The notes under the pieces are model-generated. The model saw nothing but the letters and a program-made list of their open reading frames with translations. It did not search any database and had not been told where the DNA came from. A program made the position numbers and the translations under genes. Of a DNA stretch of 43,787 nt, positions 1 to 7,113 are shown piece after piece. Source of the stretch: Apopatocola sp963618015 (GTDB lineage Bacteria > Bacillota > Clostridia > Oscillospirales > Oscillospiraceae); NCBI GenBank assembly GCA_963618015.1, contig CAVEQS010000022.1:1-43787 (forward strand). The letters are read 5' to 3'. Each line of letters opens with the position of its first letter. Position 1 is the first letter of the stretch.

Positions 1-1190
1 TTGATGCCCCAGCAGTTCTGCGTCCAGGTCGGGAAGTCGGTGTAGTAAACAGCGGACGGTCCCCAAAGGAACGCGCGGTGGCGGGTCTTGCCGCCGAACG
101 GCTGGTACTTCTCCTCATACGCCTTGCGCATGATCTTGATGACCTTGCGGTCGACCTTGTTGAAGTACGGATCGGTGCCGTTGACAGACGCCCAGGAGTA
201 CAGCCGGTAGAGCGTTTCGGCAATGCCGACGAGCGCGGAGTACGGCGTTTTGAAGTAATCCCACTTTTCGAGCTCGATGGTGTTCTGCTCGTTCATGAGC
301 CGGGCATACTTGAAAAGCTCGTCCCAGTCGTACTTGATATTGTATTCCTTTTCGATGAACGCGATGGCGTCCTTGAGCATCTGCGTGGAATAGGGATGCG
401 CGCCCGGCTCGTTGTGGATCATGGCGAGCGTCACGGGAAAGTCCGGCAGCGCCACGCGGCGGCGCTGGATCATGGAGGTGCACTCGGAAGCGTTGCACGG
501 CATGTTTGTGGTGAGGAACGCCTTGCCGATGATGGGGAACGCATCGTCGATCGCAACGCCGGTCTCCGCGGCACAGCGGGAGCATACGTCCGCCGGCAGG
601 CCGTAGGACTCGGCCACGTCGATGTAGTAGGGCTCAATGTGCTGGTCGACGTCGCAGATGATAAATTCCGGCAGCGTCTGGAGCGGGAACGGGATCAGGC
701 CCTTGAAGCCCGTCAGGAAGAGCGGGGGCAGCACCTCGTCAAAGGGGATGAAATCGTCGCTGCGCGGCCCGCCGCCGAGGCGCTTGTCGTTGGAGAGGAC
801 GAGCGCGATGCGCTTGGTAAGGCTCTGGACGATGGCGTGCATGTTCGCGTGGGCGGTGCGGAGCTCATAGCCGCGGTAGCCCTCGAAAAGGCGGTCAATG
901 AACATGAACGTGCCGAGATACGAGCCCATCCAGCGGTATTCCCAAAAGCCCTTGAGACAGGGGATGGGCGCGGAGCCCACCATCTTCACCATGCTCGAAA
1001 GGTTATTGAGCCACTGGGTATAGTCGTAGAACGTGTCCTTCACGCCGCGCCACTCGCGCCACTTGGCAACGCCGGTCTTGTCGTAATAGCGGGATCTCTG
1101 GCCGCCGGTGCCGTGCTCGGCCTGCCAGATGGGGTCAAAGCGTTCGAGTTTTTTATCGATCTTCGCGATCAGCTTATCCATTGCTTTCAT
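1..1190 (-). CDS. 2-hydroxyacyl-CoA dehydratase family subunit, 3' end beyond window (partial)
   Basis: About 396 codons are visible before the window edge; the C-terminus is missing. The protein resembles the HgdA/BcrB-type partner subunit of 2-hydroxyacyl-CoA dehydratases, enzymes that remove water from (R)-2-hydroxyacyl-CoA through a ketyl radical using a [4Fe-4S] cluster. Cysteine-rich stretches CSRCAAE and NMPCNASECTSM in the middle are candidate cluster ligands, as expected for this family. The ATG at 1190 follows the stop of the upstream subunit by three bases, with GGAGG 12 bases ahead, so the two are translationally linked and probably form a heterodimer. The ATPase activator (HgdC type) that such enzymes need is not in the window; it may lie beyond the left edge. 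Substrate is unknown. Confidence 0.8.
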   Translation of the reverse strand, partial: MKAMDKLIAKIDKKLERFDPIWQAEHGTGGQRSRYYDKTGVAKWREWRGVKDTFYDYTQWLNNLSSMVKMVGSAPIPCLKGFWEYRWMGSYLGTFMFIDRLFEGYRGYELRTAHANMHAIVQSLTKRIALVLSNDKRLGGGPRSDDFIPFDEVLPPLFLTGFKGLIPFPLQTLPEFIICDVDQHIEPYYIDVAESYGLPADVCSRCAAETGVAIDDAFPIIGKAFLTTNMPCNASECTSMIQRRRVALPDFPVTLAMIHNEPGAHPYSTQMLKDAIAFIEKEYNIKYDWDELFKYARLMNEQNTIELEKWDYFKTPYSALVGIAETLYRLYSWASVNGTDPYFNKVDRKVIKIMRKAYEEKYQPFGGKTRHRAFLWGPSAVYYTDFPTWTQNCWGI

Positions 1191-1193
1191 ATC

Positions 1194-2384
1194 TCACTTG
1201 CCTCCCTGCTGTATCTGCTTGATTTCCAGAGATTCAATGAACGCCTGGAAGCGGGTGCGGAGCTGGCCCACGGCGCCGAGAGCGTATTCCTTCTCGATCG
1301 TGCAGGTGGGGATGCCCAGCTCGTTGGTGAAAATATGGTGGGCGAGGACTTTTTCGTAGCTCCAGAACTCGCAGAACTTCATGTTCTCATAGATCACGCC
1401 GTCCGCCTTGAATTCATCCACAAGCTTTTTGACCTCGCTGTGGCGCTGGTCGATCTTCATGCCGTCCATGAAGCGCGCGCACTGGTTCCAATGGAGATAG
1501 TGGCGACAGATCGCATCGAAGGCGGTTTCGCCCTCGCGGATCTCGATCTGTTCGCGGCTCGGGAAGGAGCCGAAGCAGTAGCGGTCGGCCACGACCATCG
1601 CGCCGCAGGTCTCGATGAGCTTCGTAAACTCCGGATCGTCGATCTCCGAGCCGACGAGAACGAGCCGCGTCCGGAACGGGAACTTCGGCTCCGGCTCGCG
1701 GGTGCGGAGCTCTTCGAGCGTTTCTTCAAGATAGGGCTTTATCAGCCGGTGGTGGCACACCTGGCTGACGAGCTGGATCACATGGAATTCGTAGCCGGTG
1801 ATGTTGGGATTGTCTGCCTTGCGGTAATTGCCGATCTCGGTGACGATGCGGCTGATCTCGTTATGATCCTCAATGGCGCAGCGCATGGCCTCCTCGGAGG
1901 TATCGATGCCGTAAGCTTCGTGCAGCTTGTCCACGACCTTGAGCTTGAGCTGCGCTTTGTAGTAATCGAGATTGGTCTTGTCGCCCTTCATGGGAGGGTC
2001 GATCTGCGTTACGAAGAACTTCTCGTTCCTCACGGGATGGATGAGGAAGAAATGCTCTTCCATGCGCTCCATGGTCGCGCAGCACTCCGCGCCGAAGAGG
2101 GCGTTGAGATAGTTGTACCCGCCTTCGATGGCGCGCTCGAGAATGGAACGGGCATAGGGGCAGGTGCGGTTGGTCATGTAATAGCTGGCGACGTCGGTGG
2201 ATGTGCAGCGCGGCGCGCGGAGCCGGGACGAAAAACAGCCGGGAAGATTGAGCAGCACTTCGGGTATGTAGTAGCAGTTGTAGCCAAGCGCATAATCTCC
2301 CTCGCTTACCGCCTGGGCAACAAGCTCGTTGTGTGCATCCTGAAGCAGATTCTCAAAATAGATCAGATGCTTAAGGTCTTTCAC
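1194..2384 (-). CDS. 2-hydroxyacyl-CoA dehydratase family subunit (HgdB/BcrC-like)
   Basis: A 396-residue protein, close to the size of HgdB-type subunits (about 380). The C-terminal block KFCEFWSYE followed by SLGxxGQLRTR-type sequence (here ALGAVGQLRTRFQAF) is the family hallmark, and Cys residues in NRTCPYAR and AECCATMERM fit cluster ligation. It should act in the cytoplasm on an acyl-CoA substrate together with the downstream subunit. I chose GTG at 2384 because AGAGGTG sits six bases ahead; the GTG at 2393 has no good ribosome site. A consensus-like promoter lies about 65 bases upstream. Subunit family is clear. Substrate (hydroxyglutaryl-, lactoyl-, phenyllactyl-CoA or other) cannot be read from sequence. 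Confidence 0.85.
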   Translation of the reverse strand: MKDLKHLIYFENLLQDAHNELVAQAVSEGDYALGYNCYYIPEVLLNLPGCFSSRLRAPRCTSTDVASYYMTNRTCPYARSILERAIEGGYNYLNALFGAECCATMERMEEHFFLIHPVRNEKFFVTQIDPPMKGDKTNLDYYKAQLKLKVVDKLHEAYGIDTSEEAMRCAIEDHNEISRIVTEIGNYRKADNPNITGYEFHVIQLVSQVCHHRLIKPYLEETLEELRTREPEPKFPFRTRLVLVGSEIDDPEFTKLIETCGAMVVADRYCFGSFPSREQIEIREGETAFDAICRHYLHWNQCARFMDGMKIDQRHSEVKKLVDEFKADGVIYENMKFCEFWSYEKVLAHHIFTNELGIPTCTIEKEYALGAVGQLRTRFQAFIESLEIKQIQQGGK

Positions 2385-2450
2385 GCAATACACCTCTTTA
2401 TTTTGTTTTGGGGGTCGCGTTGCCTATGGATTCTTTCCCTATACTATAAA

Positions 2451-2479
2451 AATTTATCACAGTAAGTTTGTGCAGTCAA
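2451..2479 (-). promoter_or_regulatory. Sigma-A-type promoter for the dehydratase pair
   Basis: On the minus strand, -35 TTGACT (2474-2479) and -10 TAAATT (2451-2456) are separated by exactly 17 bases. It points at the 2384 start. A 9-bp direct repeat TTTGTGCAG (plus strand, 2467-2475 and 2509-2517) overlaps the -35 and recurs 42 bp upstream. Confidence 0.65.
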
Positions 2480-2557
2480 GGAAATTGGTGCTATAAAACG
2501 CATATTTATTTGTGCAGAATGCTTATTCCACACTTGTTCTATAAAAAGCGCGATAAA

Positions 2558-2590
2558 ACGCCCCGGGCGGATATTTTTTCCGTCCGGGGC
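2558..2590 (-). terminator. Rho-independent terminator of the MATE gene
   Basis: An 11-bp inverted repeat (2560-2570 with 2580-2590, one mismatch) with a nine-base loop, read on the minus strand just after the MATE stop at 2597, is followed by GTTTT and further on by a second T-rich tract. Confidence 0.7.
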
Positions 2591-2596
2591 TTGAAC

Positions 2597-3919
2597 TCAT
2601 TCCGGCAGAGAGCCGGTATATTTTTTCATGGAGGCGGCAACGTATACCGCCGTCACAAGCTCGGTGAGAGGCATGGCGTACCAGAGCGCGTCCGCGCCGA
2701 AGAGCGGCGGCAGAAGCAGGATAAGCGCGCCGCTCACAACAAGCCCCCGCTCCACGGATACGATGAACGACACCCGCGGCTGCATAATGGCCTGAAAATA
2801 ATAGGTGGAGAAGATGTTGAACGGCAGCAGTAAAAACGAGAGCGCATACGCGCGGATGATGCCGGGCGCGATCGCGAAGATCTCCGGCGTAGCGTCCATG
2901 AATATGCGGATGTATAGATTCGGACAGGCAAGGCTCAGTGCCGTCCAGAATATGCCGAACACCGCCGTTGTGGCGAGCGCGAGCCGGAGCGTTTCGCGGA
3001 TGCGTCCGCTCTGCCGCGCACCGAAGTTCGTTGAGAGGATCGGCTGCGCCGCCTGGCCGACGCTGTAGGCGCAGCACTGGACGAACGTGCTCACGTTGAT
3101 GACGGGGCCATACACCGCGAGCGCATTCGCGCCGAGATATCTCATGATCTGGCGGTTAAAGAGCACCGTGAGTATGCCCATGGCGATATCGATGAAGAAG
3201 GTGGAAAAGCCCGTGACGGCGATTTTGCCGAGGCACCGCCCCAGCCTTTCCACGCGCACAAGGCGCAGCGTATTCCCCCGGCGGAAGAAATGCGTGAGCA
3301 TAACGGAAACCGAGATAACGCAGCCGATCGCCGTGGCGAGCCCCGCGCCGAACACGCCCATGTCACAGGTGAACACGAAGAAATAATCGCCGAACACGTT
3401 GAATATGCCCCCGGCGAGCACCGCTGCGGTCGCGAGGCCCGGATTCCCGTCGTTGCGGACAAACGCGGAGAGCATCTGCCCGAAGAGGAAAAATGGGAGC
3501 ACATACATCACCGGGCACAGATACTCCTCCGCGAGCCGAAGCAGCGTTTCGTCCGCGCCGAAAAAGAGGAGGATCGGCCGTTCAAAGAGGAGCATCCCCG
3601 CCCACGCGAGGGCCGCGAGGACCACCGAACCGATAACGGCGGCGGTGAAGAACTGGTTTTCGCTGCCGCGGCTCTCTCCGGCGCCGCGGCGCATGCTGAA
3701 AAGGACGCTCCCGCCGATGCCCATGAGCAGGCCGAGACTGTAGATCACATTCCACACCGGCGCGACCACGGCGAGCGCCGCCGAGCCGTCCGGCCCCTGG
3801 TACTGGCCGACCATCGCCATATCCACCACGCCATAGATGGAAGAGATCAGCGCGCTGCCGAACGCGGCAGACAGATATTTGAAATAGAGCGGTTTGATTT
3901 TCCCGTGCAGAATATCCAT
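2597..3919 (-). CDS. MATE family multidrug/sodium antiporter
   Basis: A 440-residue polytopic membrane protein with the MATE pattern: N-terminal DMAMVGQYQG-like segment in helix 1-2, repeated hydrophobic segments, and a second half (around SVGQAAQPILSTNFGARQ) echoing the first. Family members export cationic drugs or metabolites by Na+ or H+ antiport. ATG 3919 is preceded by AAAGGAG at good spacing. An ATG 14 codons further upstream would require translating through a terminator hairpin and is unlikely. The gene is monocistronic, with its own promoter, a short leader reading frame and a terminator-like hairpin in the 5' leader, suggesting induction by translation inhibitors. Substrate is unknown. 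Confidence 0.88.
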   Translation of the reverse strand: MDILHGKIKPLYFKYLSAAFGSALISSIYGVVDMAMVGQYQGPDGSAALAVVAPVWNVIYSLGLLMGIGGSVLFSMRRGAGESRGSENQFFTAAVIGSVVLAALAWAGMLLFERPILLFFGADETLLRLAEEYLCPVMYVLPFFLFGQMLSAFVRNDGNPGLATAAVLAGGIFNVFGDYFFVFTCDMGVFGAGLATAIGCVISVSVMLTHFFRRGNTLRLVRVERLGRCLGKIAVTGFSTFFIDIAMGILTVLFNRQIMRYLGANALAVYGPVINVSTFVQCCAYSVGQAAQPILSTNFGARQSGRIRETLRLALATTAVFGIFWTALSLACPNLYIRIFMDATPEIFAIAPGIIRAYALSFLLLPFNIFSTYYFQAIMQPRVSFIVSVERGLVVSGALILLLPPLFGADALWYAMPLTELVTAVYVAASMKKYTGSLPE

Positions 3920-3935
3920 AAAAACTCCTTTACGC

Positions 3936-3984
3936 AAAAAAGCCGGATAAGGAACAGACATTTCAGTCTGCGCCTTATCCGGCT
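3936..3984 (-). terminator. Leader terminator/attenuator in front of the MATE gene
   Basis: Minus strand: perfect 12-bp outer stem AGCCGGATAAGG/CCTTATCCGGCT (3973-3984 with 3941-3952), inner 5-bp stem CAGAC/GTCTG (3955-3959 with 3966-3970), then TTTTTT. It lies between the MATE promoter and its ribosome site, so it would stop transcription before the coding region unless disrupted. It may also serve as terminator for the upstream lipoprotein gene, which has no other. Confidence 0.8.
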
Positions 3985-3995
3985 GCCGTTTCCAT
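3975..3995 (-). CDS. Six-residue leader peptide (METAAG) of the MATE attenuator
   Basis: ATG GAA ACG GCA GCC GGA TAA, with GGAGGG 11 bases upstream. The last three codons and stop coincide with the 5' arm of the leader terminator, so a ribosome stalled or slowed here would block that stem and allow read-through into the efflux gene. This is the layout of known antibiotic-inducible attenuators. The peptide is far too short to be recognised by homology; its reality rests on position, ribosome site and overlap with the stem. Confidence 0.5.
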   Translation of the reverse strand: METAAG

Positions 3996-4027
3996 TGAAC
4001 AGCGCGCCCTCCGAGCGAGCAGGAGGT

Positions 4028-4056
4028 ACTCTACCACAGGGAAATGCGAATGTCAA
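4028..4056 (-). promoter_or_regulatory. Sigma-A-type promoter of the MATE gene
   Basis: Minus strand -35 TTGACA (4051-4056), 17-base spacer, -10 TAGAGT (4028-4033). Transcription would start near 4021, giving a leader of about 100 bases that contains the short reading frame and terminator hairpin. It sits only seven bases beyond the stop codon of the upstream lipoprotein gene. Confidence 0.7.
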
Positions 4057-4062
4057 GCCCTG

Positions 4063-5550
4063 TCACGGCGTCGTTTCCGGCGCGGTGGCAGCGGCTTCCT
4101 CCGGCGTGCGGACATAGCTCCACGCCGCGACCTCGTCATAGGTTTTCTCGTACATACTGGTGATATAGTCGTTCACAAGACGGTAGGACATTTCGGTCTC
4201 CACATCGAACACATACGGGATACCATCAAACGTGATCTCCACCCAGCTGTGCGGGTCACGCCCGACGCCGACAAGACCGCTGTAGCACACCGCGTCGTAC
4301 CCGATGCCGCGCGCGAGCGACCAGAACGCGGCGGTGAAGTTATAGCAGTTGCCCTTGCCGCTCTGGAACATGAGAAGTGCCTCGGGGATCTCCCAGCCGG
4401 TCTCGCCGACCTCGTAGAGATTGCGCTTGAGATAGAGATAATGGTCGCGCACGTAGTTATATACCGCGCGCAGCATTTCCTCGCGGGTCATGGCGGCGTT
4501 CGTCTGCGAATCGACGAGGTCAGCAACGAACGTATCGAGCGCGTCGTCCCCGCTCGTGTATTGGCCGGAAAGATCAAAGTACAGCGTGCCGACCATCGTA
4601 TCGCGCAGGAAGTAGCCGTCGTCTCCGACGCAGTAAAGATATCCGTCCAGATTGAGGAAGCCCGGCTCCGCCCGCTCGCCGGTGAGCCAGGAGATCGTTC
4701 CGCTCTGCCCGGCGAGCTCCACAGCGGCATAGTTTTCCATGCTCGGGGACACGTCCGGGAAGTACGGCGCGTTCGTAAGTCCCACTGCATCCAGCTCCAG
4801 CAGCGCATTGATCGCCGCCGCGGCCTCAGCGCGGGTAAAGGGCGTTTCGTCCGTCATACCGGCAAGAGCGCGCTCCACCGCCGTGGAGGCGAACACCTTC
4901 TCGAGCAGCGCCGTGAGATCGGCGCGGGTGATCGCAACGTCCGGGTAGAACCGGCCTTCGTTCAGCGTCATGTATCCCGCCGTCACGAGCGTCGTCGCGG
5001 CGGTGTAGCATTTGGCGTGGGTCGTGACGTCCTTCAGGAATGTTTCGCCGGTCGGCTTCGTTTCGAGCAGCGCGTATACGGCGCGGACGGCATCGCTGCG
5101 CGTGAATTTATCGAGCGGGTAGAAAAGGCCGTCGTTTCCCGCGGCAATGTATGCCCCCTCGCGGCGAAGCGCCGGGCCGGGGACGGCTTCATACACCGTG
5201 TCGGCATACACCGGCGCGGTGCGAATGTCCACCTTCGTACCGTTGGCGTTTTTCCATGCGACGATGGCGCAGTTCTCGCCGGCAAGGAACTCCGGCGCGT
5301 TCTGCACGCTCCCGCCCTCGGCCACGAGTTCGGTCGTCTCCGTGCCGTTCACACGGTACGTCACGGTATAGGTTTTTCCCTCCGGCGCGGCAGTTTCCTC
5401 CGGCAGCGCAGCGGCGGCCGCGGGCACATCCGAGAGCGGCTGCACCGCCTCGATCCTCTCCGGGCGATAGCCGCAGTTTGACAAAAGCAGCGCGCCGAGC
5501 ACCGCGGCCAAAAGCAGGGGCATTCTTTCTTTATACGGTTTTTCTCTCAT
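4063..5550 (-). CDS. Lipoprotein with InlB-like, SLH-like and transglutaminase-like domains
   Basis: A 495-residue exported protein. The N-terminus has basic residues, a hydrophobic core and lipobox LLSNC, so it should be lipid-anchored outside the membrane. Next comes a beta-grasp-like VTYRVNG...VAWKNANGTKVD segment resembling internalin B-type repeats, then up to three SLH-like repeats (FTRSDAVRAVYALL, ITRADLTALLEKVF, FTRAEAAAAINALL), then a transglutaminase/cysteine-protease-like domain. That domain shows C402 in GKGNCYNF, H434 in DPHSWVEI and D449 in FDVETEM, the expected triad order. ATG 5550 is chosen for GAGGAA spaced correctly and for the signal peptide; an in-frame ATG 25 codons upstream is disfavoured. 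It is paralogous to the divergent neighbour. Cross-linking or hydrolysis of wall-associated peptides is possible, but the activity is unknown. Confidence 0.75.
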   Translation of the reverse strand: MREKPYKERMPLLLAAVLGALLLSNCGYRPERIEAVQPLSDVPAAAAALPEETAAPEGKTYTVTYRVNGTETTELVAEGGSVQNAPEFLAGENCAIVAWKNANGTKVDIRTAPVYADTVYEAVPGPALRREGAYIAAGNDGLFYPLDKFTRSDAVRAVYALLETKPTGETFLKDVTTHAKCYTAATTLVTAGYMTLNEGRFYPDVAITRADLTALLEKVFASTAVERALAGMTDETPFTRAEAAAAINALLELDAVGLTNAPYFPDVSPSMENYAAVELAGQSGTISWLTGERAEPGFLNLDGYLYCVGDDGYFLRDTMVGTLYFDLSGQYTSGDDALDTFVADLVDSQTNAAMTREEMLRAVYNYVRDHYLYLKRNLYEVGETGWEIPEALLMFQSGKGNCYNFTAAFWSLARGIGYDAVCYSGLVGVGRDPHSWVEITFDGIPYVFDVETEMSYRLVNDYITSMYEKTYDEVAAWSYVRTPEEAAATAPETTP

Positions 5551-5586
5551 AATTTCCTCGCTCTTTCCGCCGCCGTCCGATCGTAT

Positions 5587-5615
5587 TTGACACGCTGCGG
5601 CGGGAATATTATAAT
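5587..5615 (+). promoter_or_regulatory. Perfect consensus sigma-A promoter for the right-hand lipoprotein
   Basis: TTGACA (5587-5592), 17 bases, TATAAT (5610-5615). Start of transcription near 5622 leaves only about nine bases before the ATG at 5631, supporting translation from ATG 5664 instead. Confidence 0.85.
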
Positions 5616-5637
5616 TGTATCGCATTTTTTATGAAAA
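5608..5637 (-). promoter_or_regulatory. Possible overlapping divergent promoter for the left-hand lipoprotein
   Basis: On the minus strand TATAAT (5608-5613) uses almost the same bases as the plus-strand -10. An 18-base spacer leads to a weak -35 TTTTCA (5632-5637). If both are used, the polymerases would compete for the same site. Confidence 0.4.
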
Positions 5638-5663
5638 AGCAATTCCGGGAGGGGATCGTCTCC

Positions 5664-7019
5664 ATGAAACCAAAAACACTTCGTCTCGCGCCGCTCGCTC
5701 TTGCGCTGCTCGCCGCGGCATTTCTCCACGGCTGCGGCTACCGGGCGGAGACCGCCCCTCTTGCCGGAAACAATCCCGCAGCGGAGGAGCCCACGCCCGC
5801 GCCGACGGAAGCGCCGGTGTTCACCGTGGAATACCGTCTCGGCGACGATGTTTTGAAAACCGAGAGCGTCCCGTTCCGCAGCGTCCCGGCAGCCGACGCC
5901 GCGCTGCCCGAGGGGCTGCGCCTCATCGCGTGGACGGATGAAACCGGTGCGCGCGTCGATCCTGCGGTGCCGGTGGAGGCGGACGCCGTATATTACGCTC
6001 TTGCCCGCCCTGCGCTGCGCGAGGACGCGGTGTTTCTCTTCCCCGACGAATATGGGCTGTTGCGCCCGGAGAGCGCGATGACGCGCGCGGAGTTCGCCGC
6101 AGCGCTGCGCGCGCTCACGCCGGAGGAACATCTTGACCCGGCTCTGCTCGCCTCGCTCGACACCGAGCCGGACGGGACGCTCACGCGCGAAGAACTCAAG
6201 ACTGCGCTGGACGCGCTCTTTGATCCCGAAGCGGTAGAGCCGATGCTTGAGTCTCTCCCGGCAACGGAGAGCGAGAACGCAACGCGCGCCGAATTTGCCT
6301 ACGCGGTCTCCCGGCTGCTCGGCAAAGAGGTCTCTGCGGAGGACGCCTATTACCCGGACGTCGCCCCCTCGCATTGGGCAGCATCCGAACTGCTCGCTGC
6401 CGCAGGGAGCGGAACGCTCACAAAGGATGCTCTTATATCCATGACGCGGGACGGCTTCCTCTGGTTCGGCGGATATCTCTATCGGCTCGAGGACGACGGA
6501 TATTTTCTCACCGACGCGGAATTTGACGGACTGTATTTCGATAAAAACGGCCGCTACACAAGCGGCAACGAGGAGCTGGACGGCTTTGTCGCGCAGACGC
6601 TCTCCGACTTCATGACGCCGGACGCCTCGCGGCTCGACGATCTCAAGGCGATCTATTACCACGTGAAAAACGACTTCCAATATCTCACGCGCAACTACTA
6701 CGACTCCGGCGCGACCGGCTGGGACATTGACGAGGCGCTCACGATCTTCCGCACGAACAAGGGCAACTGCTACTGCTACGCCGGGGCGTTCTGCGCGCTC
6801 GCCCGCGGGCTCGGGTACAACGCCCGCACGTACTCCGGCAGCATTGGCGTGCAGAACCAGCCGCACGCCTGGACGGAGATCACGCTCGACGACAAGGTCT
6901 ATATCTGCGATCCGGAGATCGAAATGAACTACTGGCTTCTCCAGATGTACACCGATAATTTCATGATGCTCCGCGAAAACTCGCTCGGCTGGAACTATCA
7001 GTCCGTCGGGCGCACCTAA
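5664..7019 (+). CDS. Paralogous lipoprotein with SLH-like and transglutaminase-like domains
   Basis: A 451-residue paralogue of the divergent gene with the same architecture: signal peptide with lipobox FLHGC, an InlB-like segment (FTVEYRLGDDV), SLH-like repeats (MTRAEFAAALRAL, LTREELKTALDALF, ATRAEFAYAVSRLL followed by YYPDVAPSHWAASEL), and a transglutaminase-like domain. The triad is C369 (NKGNCYCY), H401 (QPHAWTEI) and D416 (ICDPEIEM). ATG 5664 follows GGGAGGGG with nine bases between. A consensus promoter precedes it and a strong terminator follows. The pair probably arose by inverted duplication and may act on the same surface polymer. SLH repeats suggest wall attachment in addition to the lipid anchor, which is an unusual double anchoring. 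Confidence 0.75.
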   Translation: MKPKTLRLAPLALALLAAAFLHGCGYRAETAPLAGNNPAAEEPTPAPTEAPVFTVEYRLGDDVLKTESVPFRSVPAADAALPEGLRLIAWTDETGARVDPAVPVEADAVYYALARPALREDAVFLFPDEYGLLRPESAMTRAEFAAALRALTPEEHLDPALLASLDTEPDGTLTREELKTALDALFDPEAVEPMLESLPATESENATRAEFAYAVSRLLGKEVSAEDAYYPDVAPSHWAASELLAAAGSGTLTKDALISMTRDGFLWFGGYLYRLEDDGYFLTDAEFDGLYFDKNGRYTSGNEELDGFVAQTLSDFMTPDASRLDDLKAIYYHVKNDFQYLTRNYYDSGATGWDIDEALTIFRTNKGNCYCYAGAFCALARGLGYNARTYSGSIGVQNQPHAWTEITLDDKVYICDPEIEMNYWLLQMYTDNFMMLRENSLGWNYQSVGRT

Positions 7020-7034
7020 ACTCCTATAGTTTTC

Positions 7035-7066
7035 ATCCCTCCGGTTTGTGCCGGAGGGATTTTTAT
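7035..7066 (+). terminator. Rho-independent terminator after the lipoprotein gene
   Basis: A 10-bp stem (ATCCCTCCGG with CCGGAGGGAT, loop TTTGTG) followed by TTTTT. Confidence 0.85.
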
Positions 7067-7095
7067 ACATATACCGTGCTTTTCCGGGCATTCTA
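7067..7095 (+). promoter_or_regulatory. Candidate sigma-G (forespore) promoter of spoVAD-spoVAE
   Basis: ACATA (7067-7071), 17 bases, CATTCTA (7089-7095). The -10 fits the sigma-G pattern CATNHTA and the -35 fits all but its first base. spoVA operons are known to be sigma-G-dependent in Bacillus; no good sigma-A hexamers are seen here. Based on pattern only. Confidence 0.45.
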
Positions 7096-7113
7096 TGAAA
7101 AAAGGGAAAGACG

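Noticed and set aside
78..2465. Plus-strand open frame of 795 codons across the dehydratase pair
   Set aside because: Antisense shadow of two genes with clear family motifs; no ribosome site, and its translation is low-complexity (Val, Arg, Ala, Leu, Glu rich).
3920..3961. N-terminal extension of the MATE protein starting at 3961
   Set aside because: Would be translated through the terminator stem and its T-run; a strong ribosome site serves ATG 3919.
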